This document shows, piece after piece, positions 26,818 through 39,791 of a stretch of 64,000 nucleotides of DNA. The notes below the pieces were generated by a model. That model was not told the DNA's origin and made no database searches. It worked only from the letters and a program-made list of their open reading frames with translations. The first letter of the stretch is position 1. The number at the start of each line of letters is the position of its first letter. Both the position numbers and the translations under genes were made by a program. Origin of the DNA: Coccinella septempunctata (Eukaryota; Arthropoda; Insecta; Coleoptera; Coccinellidae); the NCBI RefSeq assembly GCF_907165205.1, contig NC_058191.1:43742943-43806942 (forward strand), read 5' to 3'.

Positions 26818-29800
26818 ATTGTTACAGTAGATTCTTGTGGTCAAAAGAAACATTTTTTTCTTATACCATTTTATCCGATTTGGCCCTGATAAAAAGGTAT
26901 AGCCATTTTAAGTTTTCCTAATGAGTTTATGGTTAATCCCTTTTAATTTTTTTTTATTGTGGTATCGAAGAATTTTTCGTAATATATTGTCATGGGCATC
27001 AATATTCGATATCTGGTGATAACTTCTTGTCCGTGAATAGTCAATCACCTCACATTTTCCATAAATCATTTTCCACCGACTATGTCATCAATAAAACATG
27101 TATATTCCTGCACAGTCTGACATTGAAATGAAGTTAACGATACTTCTTCATCAAGTCCTGAATTTATCGTCAGCTCCCTTCCTGCCTACAGGACTCATCC
27201 AGCAACCCTTCAGACCAAGTTTCGATCATAAATTTTCGCGAGCATCGATGGAAACTTTCGACGCTTTTCATCTTCCGCGAAGTTCCCGCGAATCTGACTG
27301 TTAATTGTTGGAAAAATCTAATCCACTCCGCCTCGAGCTCTTCCGATAACTCTCCTCGAAACTTTCAATTAAGGATTCAATTATACCGACAGTAAATTAC
27401 TGTGTGAACAATATTGGGGACATTAATCAGAAAGAAGGTAATTGTACGTAAACTGATTAAAGTTTAAAGTGGATCAAATATTCGATATAAATGCTGGGGG
27501 AGACGTTGCTTTGTCCTCGGAAAGATTCAGGGATGTCGAAGATTTATCCGACTCTAGATGATCGAGATGTCTCTTATCGAAAAGTTTCATACAATAACAT
27601 GAATAGGTTTTAGCTTATTCATTTTCAAGATATGATTAAAAAAATATGTTGCTGATAAATAAATTCCTAGTTCCAGAACATTCGCCAAAAAGGAAGAGTT
27701 AAAATTCATGGAAAATTCATCAAAATCAGAACGTTCATTTTCTTCATTCTGTTTCAAAATATCTGAAGTTTGGAAGATATTTTTCTTGATGTCTAACTCT
27801 TATGCTCTATCTGTCAAATAAGTAGGCAACATTTTTTGACGTCGTTTTCAGCAATGTCGACGAATAGCGTCGTCGATACTTGGCCATCCCTACCTTCGGA
27901 ACAATATAAACGGAGGACTAGGATAAGTTGAAAGGAAGACTTCTCGTCTCCCTATAAAACAATAAACTCGGATATAAATCCTTATTTATTCAGCTAATTG
28001 CATGCTGAAGATGAATAAATCGGAGGAAACGCTGCTTCCGAAATGGCCGGGATTGTCGAGAGCGAAAGTAAATGTAAAGGAGGAAATAAGGAGGATATTT
28101 GCCGGCGATTCGTAGCCCGGCCAAGAAAATATAAAATTTAATCACCGGATTTATTTGATCTGCGTAATCGCGGGTTCATTGACAAATTGTGCCTTTTTAA
28201 TGGAACTGTTAACAACGTCCGGAAGAATTAATCAAGTCCGGGAATGGGGTAGTGAGGATTTACGATGGTGAACGTGCTGAGAAGAAATATTCCAAGGAAG
28301 GAAATAGGTATCGATAAAAGGAAATAGAATTATCGAGAAAAACATTAAGCTGCTGCGAAGTAATTTTTCGTACAAACGGATGGATTATCTTGTTTCTATA
28401 AATATTTTTAGTTGACACTTGATATTAAATATTATATAAAAGAAAATTATTTTGTGAAGATAGTGACAGTAGATTTTCAGAAATTCTAAACGTCAAATGT
28501 TTAACAATTCGAAGCACAGATTAAAAAACCTTATAGTAATAACGCGCGTTCAAAGAAATTCGTCGTCAAGTTACCTGAGGAAAATTAGGAAAAGTCTGAG
28601 AAAAAAACGAAAAAATAAGGTGATATACCAATTCAGGCCACTTTTCTTGATAAGACGCCACTGAGGACAATCTACTCTACAAAAATCCAACAAAGACCCG
28701 AAGGATATCTTTGCAATCCTGTTTGTCGTTGAACCTTCGGAAGGGCACACTTCATCTGCACTTTTCACACCCGGTGATGTTTTTCACTTTGTGGAGAATT
28801 CTCTAGGTACAGGATGGCGTGGACAGCAGTAAACTGGGATGAAAGGAATTTTTACAAGGGATATTCCGTACCAGTCTTCGCAATTGAATTTCTCTACGCT
28901 TTGGTATCAAATGCACAAAGGTTTGTGAGAATTTATCAAACTTAACAATGATTGTTGGGAGTTCTGTGATCTGATATGCCGAGTTGAACTCGTTGATCCT
29001 TTTCGGAGCTGTCTGTCCGATATTAAATTTTGTTAGCTTGACCGGTGCCTATGTTTGACGAGTGTTTCCAACTAAATCATCATCCATTTACATACTTCCT
29101 CAGCTTTAGAGGTTCTTTGACGTGATTATTTTCACCGTCTTCTCATTTCAACTCAAAAATATTGGTTGAAATAGCATTTTTTAGAAATTCCAAATTTCAC
29201 GGACAAATATTTTTCATTCCTGTTATTCGAATAGAGTTCCGACGGCATTCTCGGTAGATGTAAGAAACCCGGATCGAAGAGAAATAGGGCAAACATCCGA
29301 AGTTATCAGAAACGTAGCATGTTTTCGTTGAATCCTATTAATCCAACATCGATTTCCCTGGTCCATGAAAAGAACCAATTTTCCCTAAATTTAATATGTG
29401 ATCTGACGAGATGATGGATAACATTGAGGTCAATTTGACTGTGTATGTATCCCGGAAAATTCACATTTATCGTCAGATGCACACGAGATTTGGCATACCC
29501 GGAAAACATACCGGAGTCGCGACTCTCAGACTGGAGCGGGTTTTCGACATTCTCATAAGGTATATGTTTGGCGGATGTCGTGTCTCGGAATTACTTCCGA
29601 CATTTTCCCGTGTGAATATGGAGTTTTCTTCCCCGACAATATTATTCTCCTGCTCCTATCATATTGGTCGTGTTTTGAAGATGTCTAGAATGTATTGGGC
29701 TCCAGTTTCACAATATCCAGAGGTTGATATTCTCGTATAATTTCATGCAAAAATGAAAAACTTCAAAATGGAAAATTCACTACTTTATTGGTTTCACACT

Positions 29801-32800
29801 TGTCGAATCGAATCTATAATACGCCTGCATTCCATACTCATCTGAGTGTAGTTGTATTTTAATTCATAAAAATTTTATACACCTACGTTTGCGATTTAGA
29901 AATTGTTCGTATCATGAATAGTGAATCTTTTCCAATCGATCGAATCCATCCTAACGCAAAGACTTAATTGAATATAAACTATTCAGATGGAAATGCGTTT
30001 ACTGATGTGGAAATAATGCATCACAATTGCACATAGAGCAAATATGATAGCATTCGTATGCAATGTGTAAATGACGTTCGATGAAACTCTAACAACATGG
30101 TAAAATGTTGAACCACAATCATTACCCTTACTCCTCTAGTCTTGAAGCTTTTAGATCAATATTATTATACCTAATATAATATTTTCAGATCTACGGTACT
30201 CCCAGTTTATCTTTGATAGCTGATTTTAGGTCTCATTTTATACTTTCTGCTGGAACGTTTTTTCGAAAAATACGTTTCCATTGTAAGAGTATTCACATGG
30301 TTTCTGAACTCATCCGTTGATCGTTGACCGAAAATGGAAAAATAAATTAGCATACAACAAAAATACACAGCGATTACTTCTGGTTCGAAGGACGCATTTG
30401 TCCAAAATCGTTTAAAAACTTCCAACAAACAACTGCATATTTGTCGGTCGTTGGAAACGAAACGAAAATGAAAAAAAACACTTACCTGGCGCAATAAACT
30501 TAATGATGTGTTTGGGTGTATGTGTGTTCATGAAATACATTCTCGTACAGGGCTGTTAAAGTGTTTCCATTCGTTAAAACATGATATTTATGCTAAACCC
30601 GCAATACTTAGCATATAGCCTACCGGAATAATATCCATAAAATGGACGGGAAGGAAATACACCTACTGTACTAATTTGGTTCACTTCATAAAGATCCACA
30701 ATCTTTTATGTTGGAATTATGCTAAGCGAATGGGGCATTATTAAATTCCGTGTGTACTTTTACCAAAGACTCGAGGATACACATCGCGTCTATTCAACTG
30801 TTCTCAGATCTTCCTTTCATTATTTGTTTTCTCGGATTCAAGTGAAGAGCAGAATTTCATTTGGACCAATTATAATACCTGATTATCTTTGCCTCAGATT
30901 TTCCTTTCATATGGCAATCTGCTCTGGATCTGTAGATTTTCAGGAATTACATTCTTATCCGATTTGGGATATTAATGAATTAAAGGTTGAGATTTTCACT
31001 ATTTATGTTGATGAAAATTAATGTTAATTCGGACTGAAATTGATTTTATTCCAGTATCTAAGGTTTTCACGAACTAAGAAAACTTTTGTCGACTGAAGGT
31101 ATATTTGAATTCACTAATTGAATGACTCTTCATGTGTAACGAAACCATGTTGAAAGAAATATTTTTTCAATACAATACGAAATAATGATAGAATGTGCAT
31201 GATAGAAACGCGTCAAGATTCGAAATGTTGAATGGAAGCACTTATGGCAATATCAGACCCGTCTCCACTAACGTTTCCCATTTTCCCCTGATGCAACTCC
31301 CAGAGATCGAAAGATTCATTTCCCCCCTTCACTCGACAACCTCGCGCCGATTGAAAATTGAAGAGAAAAATTCGTTTTCCGCTCGTGAAAATCGCCGAGA
31401 TGTGTCTTACAATCGACACCTATAATTCTACGTCAGGTAGGTCCGGCCATCTCTCGGATCTGGTGAGTTTTCCCATTATCGATTTTCCGGCGGATGGTTA
31501 CTTCTGGCGGCACCTCGCGAACGAAGAGGGAAAACGGGGTTTTCACCGAAGTTCGAACTGCTGCCAAGAGAGGGAGTCAGGTGTTCCATTGGGTAGAGTT
31601 ATCAATGAAAGGAATCCTCCTTTGAAGTCGAACAGGAAAGGAAGAAAATCTTTTTTGTGGGTGTGGAAAGTGGGTTCGGTTTTAAAACAGGGCGCTTTTC
31701 TTCGGTAATCGATAATTTGGAATTGTGTAAATTATTTCAGTTTTTCAGCTGATTCATTCTGAAATTTTGAGCTCCGTCCTCATTCGAGAAAATCTCTCAA
31801 TAACCAATTCAATATGGACTACCTCAATCTTCAAAAAACGCGTTAATTTTTATTTCAATCCATTTTACTAAAACTGGATTGTTTCAGGTAGTAAAAAGTA
31901 TTTTGTGATGCAAGTTTGTAGCATATTTGTAGGATATTGAAACACCATGGTCCCATAATAATCAATGCAAGGTTAAATACTCGTATTTTTCTTATTTTAC
32001 CCTATCAAATGATTTGAGAAACTTTTCACAAAATTCTAGTTCTTAACCCTACAACCATCTCCTTTCAAAGACTTCAGAGGACGTCCATATTGAAACCAGA
32101 CAAAGAAAGTTACTCCCGCTTGACGTTATGCGGTGAATAAAATTGAACCCCTTAATTAAATCAATTTTTTCTCTTCCCCAATATCGCTATTGTTTTCGGG
32201 TCTGTTTATTTGCCGACACCTGGTAACTCAATAGCATTTTATTAGTTTCCCCTTTCTCCTTGTTTTTGTTTGCACAAGATCCCTGCGAGAGGAGGGGTGA
32301 GTTAATGATTGTTTTACTCCTGCCCCGTGTTTTTCGCCGACAGCCGATAGAGGGCGTTGTGATCTTCTCTCCTAAATCTAGCAGTTAGGGCAAAAAGCGA
32401 GTAACCTGGTTTTTAAGAGCTTGCGATTTATATGTGGGTGAAAAACAACTCCCATCGATGGAGATAACATCACAAGTGTGGGAAGTGCCGAAAATATTTT
32501 AGCCAGAAAGATGGGAACAACTTTCTGTACAATGTGAACCATTTTCGAGCTCAAATTTACATTTTGTAATGTGAATTTTTTTTTGCAAACCCTCTCTTCA
32601 AGTATGATGTTCATCAATCGAGGAATACGATTTTATTTGGTGAAAATTCAACCCTCTTCTTTTCAGTCAAGTTATGAAAGTTCTTTCTGGGGTTTTATGT
32701 TGAATACAGGATCGATTACCCCATTATAAATTTAATGTTGAATACTGAGCTCTTAACCTCCTTGAATATAAACCAATAACCCCATTGTTGTTTTCATTTT

Positions 32801-33767
32801 GATAGTCTCGCTCGAATATACTCCTAACAATTAGGTACCCACCTAATTATTCTTCCCTTCTTCTTAACTTCAGCGTTCTTCTTGATATTAATTAGGAAAG
32901 TTTAGGAATACCCTCGCTGGAAGTTTTCTTAGGGTATGAATCTTTCTCGATTAATTTTTAAGCTCGCGTTCGATTATCGTCAAATGATAGGAGTGGACCA
33001 TTCTTTCAACTAATTTCAGAGGAGGAAAATGAATAATTTTTTCATTGGAGATTAAGAACTTTGATGCCTAGAATTCCTTTGTGATTAAATCAGGGAAATA
33101 ACAGCTTATAACTATCACTAATGTGAGGATGTATTTATTAGCACTATTGAAAAAAAAGTCACAGAACAAAGAATCGAATTTCTGTTTGGCAACAAGGATG
33201 CCAGTTGAAATTCAGAAAAAAAGGAGACAGCATCGGACATCTTCCATCTTATTTCTGTGTGGGCTTAACGAAAGCCTCGATTTGCTTCAAGATCCACCAA
33301 TTTTCTTCAGGAAAATGTCACCATGCCTCGTCGGAAGTTAGAGATGTTCCCCTCCGTGAACAACCGCAATAATCCACCGCAGGAATAGTTGGGGGTTACG
33401 TTGAAAGTTCTCAGGAACAGACTTCAAGGATTTCAGACTTAAATGATCCGTAAGTCCGCTGCTTGGGTTGTTAAACACCCCCGTATAGAATAAATACCTA
33501 GCCGAAGTTCCAGATTGCCAAGGGCTTGGGATCGGGAACTTCGATCCGTTTTCATTTTCGGATTAACAATTTTTTCCATCGAGAAGTTATTTCTCCTGAG
33601 TTTTCTATTCGTGTCCGATATTTCTCTCCTGTATTTTCATCATCTTCTTCGTGACAATGTATCTTAGTCTCGGAAAGGCCAACACTCGCCAGGACCATCT
33701 GCAGTCTACTACAAACAATCGATTTGAAAGGCAAGAGCTCGATAATGTAAAAAGAGAATAATATAAT

Positions 33768-33856
33768 GGAAGAACACATGTTAACAGATAACTCAACAGA
33801 AGCCACGAATAAAGAGAAATTTATATGTGATCCCTATTAATCGAGCAGTGTATTTG
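33768..33856 (+). repeat. Dispersed repeat copy (matches 43608-43690)
   Basis: Shares GAAGAACACA, AACAGAAGCCA(C/A)GAATAAAG and GTGATCCCTAT(T/C)AA with 43608-43690 in the same order and orientation, ending in GAGCAGTGTAT. Probably two copies of one old interspersed element. Nothing coding is recognised. Confidence 0.7.
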
Positions 33857-36432
33857 AATAGAGTCTTCGGAAGTATTTACTTGAGCCTAGAGCCTAGTAT
33901 AAAGTGAACCAACTTGCCTTCTTCCATTTTCGAATAAATTCCCAACTCCCCGTGTTATCCAAGATTCAATTCGGGGAGGATGATTTATTCTAGAATAAAA
34001 CAACTGGATGTTTGCCTTCCACTTCGCTCAAATCGTTAATGAACAAAAACAGGCACCAGTCTCCGAAACGAGTTCAACATTATGCAAATTTTATTCCAGG
34101 TCACCTGACTATAAAATATCCGAAGAGATATTTCCACCGAGTTGAAGTTGGCGTGCGGGTAAGATAAACGTTCCAATCCAGGAATATACAAGAAACGTTT
34201 CATTATAACTTTCCCCATCCCCAATAAACGCATTATTCAACGTATTTATGTACTTTGTTCATAAAAAATACCGCGAGGAAGTTGCGGAAAGAAAGTTTCT
34301 AATCAACGGTGGTGGGTGGCACAGGCCTGTTTGAGAAAGCGTAAAACTGGGGGAATTTTTATTTCATTTTCAGTTAGACGAAACTGGAAAAATTCTTCTT
34401 TTAACTGAAAATTCTGTTCATCTGGTGTAGATCCTTAAGGAATTCGATTTATCAAAATACAATATTTTTTTCTGCCTGCAGAAATTTTTGAAAATCATTA
34501 ATTCGATTCATTCACAAAATTTAGAATCAATAACAAGTCCAGCCTCGTCATCAAGTATACTCTCATACTGATGGGATCAAAATTTTGTATCACTCGGTAT
34601 AAAGTTGTGTACAACACTGCGTCATCTTTCTCGTTTAATCATACTCGTATTCCTTCCTGTTTGTCAGGACCGATAGCGGGCAGTTGTCAACCGTGAAGCC
34701 CGATTTAATGAAGATGCTCATCAAATAAATTACGCGGCCGCCGAAGGGTTGAGATTATTTGTATTTCGCGTTATTTACCCTTCGGAGGGGTGGGACCAAA
34801 CGTCGACAGCAATGATCGATAAAATGCCATCTTCAGGAGATTTAGGCGGTGTTCTAAATCCCCGAAATTATATTGCAGACACGAACTGTTGCTCCGCAAA
34901 TTTCGAACGGCAAAGTCGGCTCTTCTCTCTTATCTGCGGAGAATGGATTTTGTTTGTTTTTTCGATTAAGGATACTCCGAAAACAATTGGAGCACTTATC
35001 TTCCTGCGCGCTGCCGATTGTTATGTATGAGGACTCCCGCTGTCGCTCGGGCTCGAACTGTTTGTTCGCAGCGATTTTTTTTTCGTTGTTTTTGTTTTGA
35101 GTTCTGGATAATTGGGAACTAACGATTTCCTCTGCGAATGAATCGACGGCGAACGAAAATTAGGCACCTTTAATCATTGCGATATAGGTACAACAAAGCG
35201 ATCTTTGTTGTGAAAGATAATTAAATCGCTGTACAGAACGTCAGGACGCTCTGATGAACAAATATTGTAAAGCAAAGCATATTCAACGTGCTATTGTGTT
35301 CTTTTGCTACGATTTAAAAAAAATATCGCATTTCTGAAAGAACGGTTGGAAAACCAATATGAATCAACATTCGTTTAACTCACTTTTGTACTCTTCGAAT
35401 TCATAAAAAAGCGCTCCTCCGATAAAGGTATTTTTCTTGACCAACAGGGGGTTTGTTGCTCAAAGTAGGTAATATTTTCTATGAATACCCCATTTAATCG
35501 ATGAATGATAGGTGCTAGGCTTTGAAAAATGTCTGGGATATTCAGAATTGTAGAGCCATTTCGAGATATATTTACTTTCTACTGTTATCTACACTTCTCA
35601 GGCAAATTTGCTCTATTTCAGTACCTATTTTTTAACTGCACTCAATTTGCATATTTAGTTGCATATAATTCAATTTCAAAGCGTGCTGAGGGAACTTTTC
35701 TGTTCCGATTCTGTAGATTTCGAAAGTGATTTCTTTTTTGTTGAGACCTTCCTTCACATATTTCAGGGTATGAAGGTTCACGGTCGTTTCCTAATCTTCT
35801 GACGTCGTAATCCGAGAATATACGCCGTCTTCACTCTAGCATGTGAAAATTTCTTCAGAGATTGCGGAATTCCAATTTAGACCAAAGTTTTCATACTGAG
35901 CCCCTTATACCTAGCGCGCGTCTGCATCGCCGCCGCCTCCTTACAAACAATCTGCAAGCCCTTTGTGAGACTTTGCCTGCGTGCGCTTTGCGGAAAATAT
36001 CGCCGCAAATACAGCGGTAAGAATGTTTTGGAATTTAATACGATTTCACTTTTACCACCTCAAAAGAACTTTGTCGCTCGCGAAAGATCTTTGATGAAAA
36101 TTTGGATGTCGTCATGGATACCTTCTTCGTTCGAAAGTTTCCGGGCATTCAGAGGAACTTCCTCCAGCCCTTGGACCATTCAACATATGAAGATTCCACT
36201 CTCTCGTAATCGGTGGGAAAAAAAAGATAGCATTCTACCATCCTTTTCGAACATTTTTGAAATTGCTTTTGCAGACAACTCATGCAGCACATGCTAATGA
36301 ATGGTATATTCTGATTTTCTGAACGACAACATGGGTATCTTAAAGGAAGATCTATACAGACTACCATAAAAAGTACTAGAATCTTTTGAGAGTGAAATCC
36401 TTGCCTTAGGACTATTTCTGAACTAATCTAGA

Positions 36433-36735
36433 GCATTTGACTGTACAGAGGTCGATAAACTAATGAGAAAACTTTGAAATTCAGGAATAATATGATCAGT
36501 ATTGAAATGGGTCAAACCATACCTCAAGAAGAGGTAACAACAAGAAGAAATTACAATAAATGGTGAAACAATAAGATCAGAACATCTAGCCATAGAACTT
36601 GGACTCACACAGGGAGTGTGTCTCTGTTATACATCAAGGATTTTGGAGAGGACATCCAAGAAGCAAAATTCTGTGTTAAGAATGTCAGTAATACCAAACT
36701 TAATTTCTATACAGAAGACGATAATGGCATCGGAA
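36433..36735 (+). pseudogene. Non-LTR retrotransposon reverse transcriptase fragment
   Basis: The plus-strand frame reads AFDCTEVDKLMRKL, then after stops SVLKWVKPYLKKR and ITINGETIRSEHLAIELGLTQG. After a frame change come DFGEDIQEAK and LNFYTEDDNG. These follow the order of LINE reverse-transcriptase motifs: A-F-D-x-V-x-H with its first catalytic Asp, the L-K-W-x-x-x-Y-L region, the (V-P-)Q-G block and a degenerate Y/F-x-D-D box. There are three in-frame stops and a loss after TQG. The neighbouring endonuclease and 3' end are not recognisable, so the clade (Jockey/CR1-like is my guess) is uncertain. Confidence 0.7.
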
Positions 36736-37705
36736 ACAACCCAGAAATGAAGTGTCGTTAATAACATTTCCAGCATTCTATAGATCATCGATGAGAGCTG
36801 AAAGTTGGAAGGGCTGTCTGAGCAATCTCAAACAGACAGACCTCTTTTCATTTTTCAAACAACTATCTGACGCGAAAGTTTTCCTTTCGAGCGGTCAATA
36901 ATTCCACTTCGATTCGCCACATTCCACAAGACAAATCGAACTCTCATAAACGTCAAAACGTCTCCGATCTGCGAGAGTTTCACGCAATTTGCACACCCAC
37001 CACCAGCCGGGGTTTCGAACTCCACCACCAACTCCAGCAACCAGACGACTTTGATGTGGAGACGACATGAAGAATTTCCGAGGAGAAGAGACAGACTGTG
37101 CTGCGGATTCGGGGAGTGGAAGTAAACATCGTCGTAGCGGAGAGGACGAAACTAATATAGTTGCCGGCATGAAAAGGCGAAATTGTCACCGAAATGGCCC
37201 GGGGTAATGGGGATAATCGTCCCAGTAATTTAGGTGTATTCCGTTTCCGTTGAAGGGTTCTGTGTGTTATTTGTATTGCGGTGTTTTCGACCTCGGGCTA
37301 GATGGCTGATCGGGAAAATTTCCAGAGAATTGGAGGGGTCCTCGTGCGAGGGTGATTTTTCATTAACTCTTGAGATTCCATATTTTCTTAACTGCATCGG
37401 GAGGATTGCTTGGAGATTAAGGAGGGTTTACGCGTTTTTCCAACTACGGGGTGGTCAATGGAGAGAGAAATGAGAGACCAATTCAGGCCTCATGCAGGGT
37501 GACTAAAACTCAACCGCAAATTGAGCGATTAGAGGATTGGTGTTTATTAGAGTAACAAGGAGGGGAAATTTGCCGGTTTATTTTCGTATTATTTTTTGTA
37601 ATTGTTATTTTTTTCATATACGAATTACGTCCTTGAGTTTATAGGCTGATATTAGTTGAAAAAATACTCTTTCAGAATAACTTTCAACAAAAATTTCTTT
37701 TACAG
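36736..37705. other. Sequence upstream of exon A
   Basis: Lies between the reverse-transcriptase relic and exon A. The part at about 36880-37200 is CG-richer and open in several frames at once, a plausible but unproven regulatory or untranslated region. A CAGGGTGACT end-like motif is at about 37495. No promoter element is identifiable with confidence. Confidence 0.4.
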
Positions 37706-37906
37706 ATGGGATCGTAATGGACACGAGCAATTCAGGAACGTTGAGTAGAAGAGGCCTGAAGACTTTGACAGGCATGAGAAGGCAGAGGAGTCTCGAGTGG
37801 CGACAAGAAAGGGGTTATAGTTCGAGCGATGAAGAAATCACAACCAGGCCTGTGGATAGTCACGTTTTCGCTTCGCTTTTAGCTCAAGCCCAACAAGAAT
37901 ACTCAT
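37706..37906 (+). CDS. Teneurin-like gene, exon A (first recognised coding exon)
   Basis: The acceptor is a pyrimidine run ending in TTTTACAG before 37706 and the donor is CAT|GTAAGT after 37906. The likely start is ATG at 37717. The frame stays open for four codons upstream to the acceptor, so the exon could also be internal with phase-1 entry. From that ATG it encodes about 63 residues: a basic serine-rich start with SRRGLKTLTGMRRQRSLEW at residues 10-28, then GYSSSDEE at 33-40 and an Ala/Gln-rich tail. Vertebrate teneurins begin with a similar basic stretch followed by an aromatic-Ser-rich-acidic motif, and this is the main reason for the call. Teneurins are single-pass type II adhesion receptors with a disordered cytoplasmic N-terminus. 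The exon ends in phase 1, its T completing a Cys codon (T|GT) in exon B. The exon is secure; the family name is less so. Confidence 0.6.
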
Positions 37907-38329
37907 GTAAGTTCCCATCGATTTTTTCATATACGAGTAGCTAATAATGAAAGGTTGGAATTCTGAGGAGAGTTTTAATTCTTCTCAATCTTGAAGATTT
38001 ATAAATTGCGATCGAACCATGTGTAAAAGTGATGCGTGATAGGTCGGCTCAAATAAATTTCTCATCATACCTCTACTCAGGCGAAATAAATATTGTGAGT
38101 GAGATAGCTTATTATCGAACTACCATATCTCAGGCGTGAAGAAATGTTTTAACCCTTTGTAGCCCAAGGTCATAAAATTTTAAATCACTTTAGCATATGA
38201 TAGGTTTTAACAAATAAAAAAACACGTATTTCTCAAAAATTAAAAAAATATTTATTATTATTTATTTATTTGACAATTTAGGGAGTGTAACATTACTGTA
38301 ACATTGAGTGAAACTAAAAGAAAATACAC

Positions 38330-38505
38330 TTATGAGGTATGGAAGGAAGATGTGTTCCAATGACTGATTACCCTTGGCAATTGAATCAATGACATTATAT
38401 AAGTTGCACCAATAAACTGCTGGATATCTGTATCGGTAATTTGAAGGGATTGGTTTGGTTTTTTTTATATTATGTAAAGATTTGTTTGTTCTGTAATGAA
38501 AGTTC
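38330..38505 (-). pseudogene. piggyBac transposase core fragment
   Basis: The minus strand from 38505 reads ELSFITEQTNLYII and then a stop. After a short gap comes DTDIQQFIGATYIMSLIQLP, followed by a short tail with a His-Trp pair and a stop at 38330-38332. This matches the piggyBac family pattern of a T-x-x-x-x-E-x-x-N-x-Y segment, then an E/D-I-x-x-F-x-G-x-x-x-x-M-x-x-x-x-L-P segment and a Y/H-W-S region near the start of the DDE_Tnp_1_7 domain. The catalytic Asp residues further downstream are missing, which fits an internally deleted element. Confidence 0.75.
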
Positions 38506-38578
38506 AATTCTTTAGAAAAAAAAATTTAAGAAAAATTGAATTGGTGTATCAAGCTCCAGTAAATTAGGTGGTAAAGTA

Positions 38579-38839
38579 GGGGAGAGTTCCTTTGAACTGG
38601 ACAGCCCATGATCCGGACGCTACAGTTTTCTTCTACACTCGATAGCAATTTAGCATCCCTTACGTAAATCCCATTTTCGCAACATCGATCGAGATCTCTT
38701 GTAAAATGGCTGACCCTGTGGCTCGCGCCTTGGTGCGAAAATGGGATTTACGTAAAGGAGGATGCCGAATCACCATCGAGTGTTTTAAAAAACTGTAGCG
38801 TCCGGTTCATGGGCCGTCCAATTCAAAGGAACTCTCCCC
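38579..38839. mobile_element. MITE with about 105-bp terminal inverted repeats, TA target
   Basis: The left end starts GGGGAGAGTTCCTTTGAA and the right end is its near-complete inverse. Pairing continues inward with scattered mismatches for about 105 bases on each side, up to CGTAAATCCCATTTTCGC, leaving a short unpaired centre. TA flanks both ends (38577-38578 and 38840-38841). An AGT 3-bp duplication is an alternative reading of the same bases. It encodes nothing and sits inside the piggyBac element, so it is the younger insertion. Confidence 0.85.
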
Positions 38840-39049
38840 TAGTATTTCTAGTAAATCGTAACTGCTGGTCGTGAAGAACTAGGTTTTTTTCTTCTATTGT
38901 AGTTGCCGCTTTTTTTGCCTTTGATTAGTGGAAGCTTTATTCGAATGGCCACCTTGCTGTCCAGGATATGCAGACGAGGGGCCAGCAATAGGCTCACTGC
39001 GTTCAGATTTTTCAATAATTGAATCTAGAAGAAGATACTGCAGTATCTT

Positions 39050-39150
39050 CTCCACAATCAGATAAAAGTTGAACTTTTTTCTTCTAATAACGGCTGAAAA
39101 TCTGGATCAATAACGCTGTCATCACCAATTTTACATGAATATCCACATAC
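39050..39150 (-). pseudogene. Probable piggyBac transposase N-terminal acidic region
   Basis: On the minus strand the frame reads IGDDSVIDPDFQPLLEEKS before a stop. Acidic D-x-D-F/Y-x-P segments near the N-terminus are common in piggyBac transposases. The orientation agrees with the core fragment at 38330-38505 and the position inside the TTAA-bounded element supports it. The evidence is compositional and local. Confidence 0.45.
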
Positions 39151-39791
39151 TTTAGTTCCAAATAATATTTCTATCGTCACCCAATGTGACAGAAATGTTA
39201 CAAACATATAAAGTTAGGTTTTGCATATAAAAACGCAAAAATATGCTTCGGTAACAATATATGAACAAAGTCAATCACTTCCCCATAGATTTCGACAAAA
39301 ACAATACAATTTTATACACTTTTAGTATATTTTTATAAAATTCAAACTTCCAAAATGTTTTTTCTTGTCACTTTCATCAACGCACGAAATTCAAACCCGC
39401 TAAATGCATCAAATTATACCTCCTATGATTTATATTTGATACTAAAATGTTCGGTGTGGTATGTTATAATACTGTGATACTGATTTGAATGAACTCAAAT
39501 GTTGAGTATACATTTTAGAAGGATTATTAAGGTTTGTTACAGAAATGTCACACGAGGCTACAAAGGGTTAAGACCGACATAGTTTTGTCTTCATTCATTC
39601 TCCCGTAGGTGGATATTCAATTGAGGTAGTTTTAGTTACCTAGATCGCAAACTCTCGACCAAGGATGAGGTTCTGAGAACCTTGTTAAGCAAGCGTGTTT
39701 GCCATCTCTCTGTAGCCTAGCACTATTACATTGTTGAGGGACCAACAATGAATGGTAGGGAGATCTTCGAGAGATTCCCAGATCTCTTCAG

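Larger units (their letters stand above)
17260..36432. other. About 19 kb without a recognised gene
   Basis: Contains the fold-backs at 24422-24483 and 26753-26817, an outward ACAGGGTGAATC end at about 23873-23881 and the repeat at 33768-33856. Islands with several overlapping open frames occur at about 20680-21000, 26150-26640, 31200-31710, 34750-35100 and 35960-36300. None shows a domain or a consistent splice structure. Confidence 0.5.
38153..39567 (-). mobile_element. Decayed piggyBac element with TTAA target sites
   Basis: Both ends are intact: TTAA at 38149-38152 followed by CCCTTTGTAGCC, and the exact inverted GGCTACAAAGGG followed by TTAA at 39568-39571. TTAA duplication plus a CCC-starting terminal repeat is diagnostic of piggyBac. 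The span is 1415 bases, of which about 260 are a later MITE, so the element is much shorter than the roughly 2.5 kb of autonomous copies. Remnants of the transposase lie on the minus strand on both sides of the MITE. Subterminal ACATT/TGTAAC motifs recur near both ends. Confidence 0.88.

Noticed and set aside
29411..29740. Plus-strand open frame of about 109 codons
   Set aside because: No recognisable motif, no start context or splice sites, and the minus strand is open over the same bases. Looks like chance.
35965..36297. Plus-strand open frame of about 110 codons before the LINE fragment
   Set aside because: I considered whether it was an upstream part of the LINE. No endonuclease or reverse-transcriptase motif is visible and three frames are partly open.
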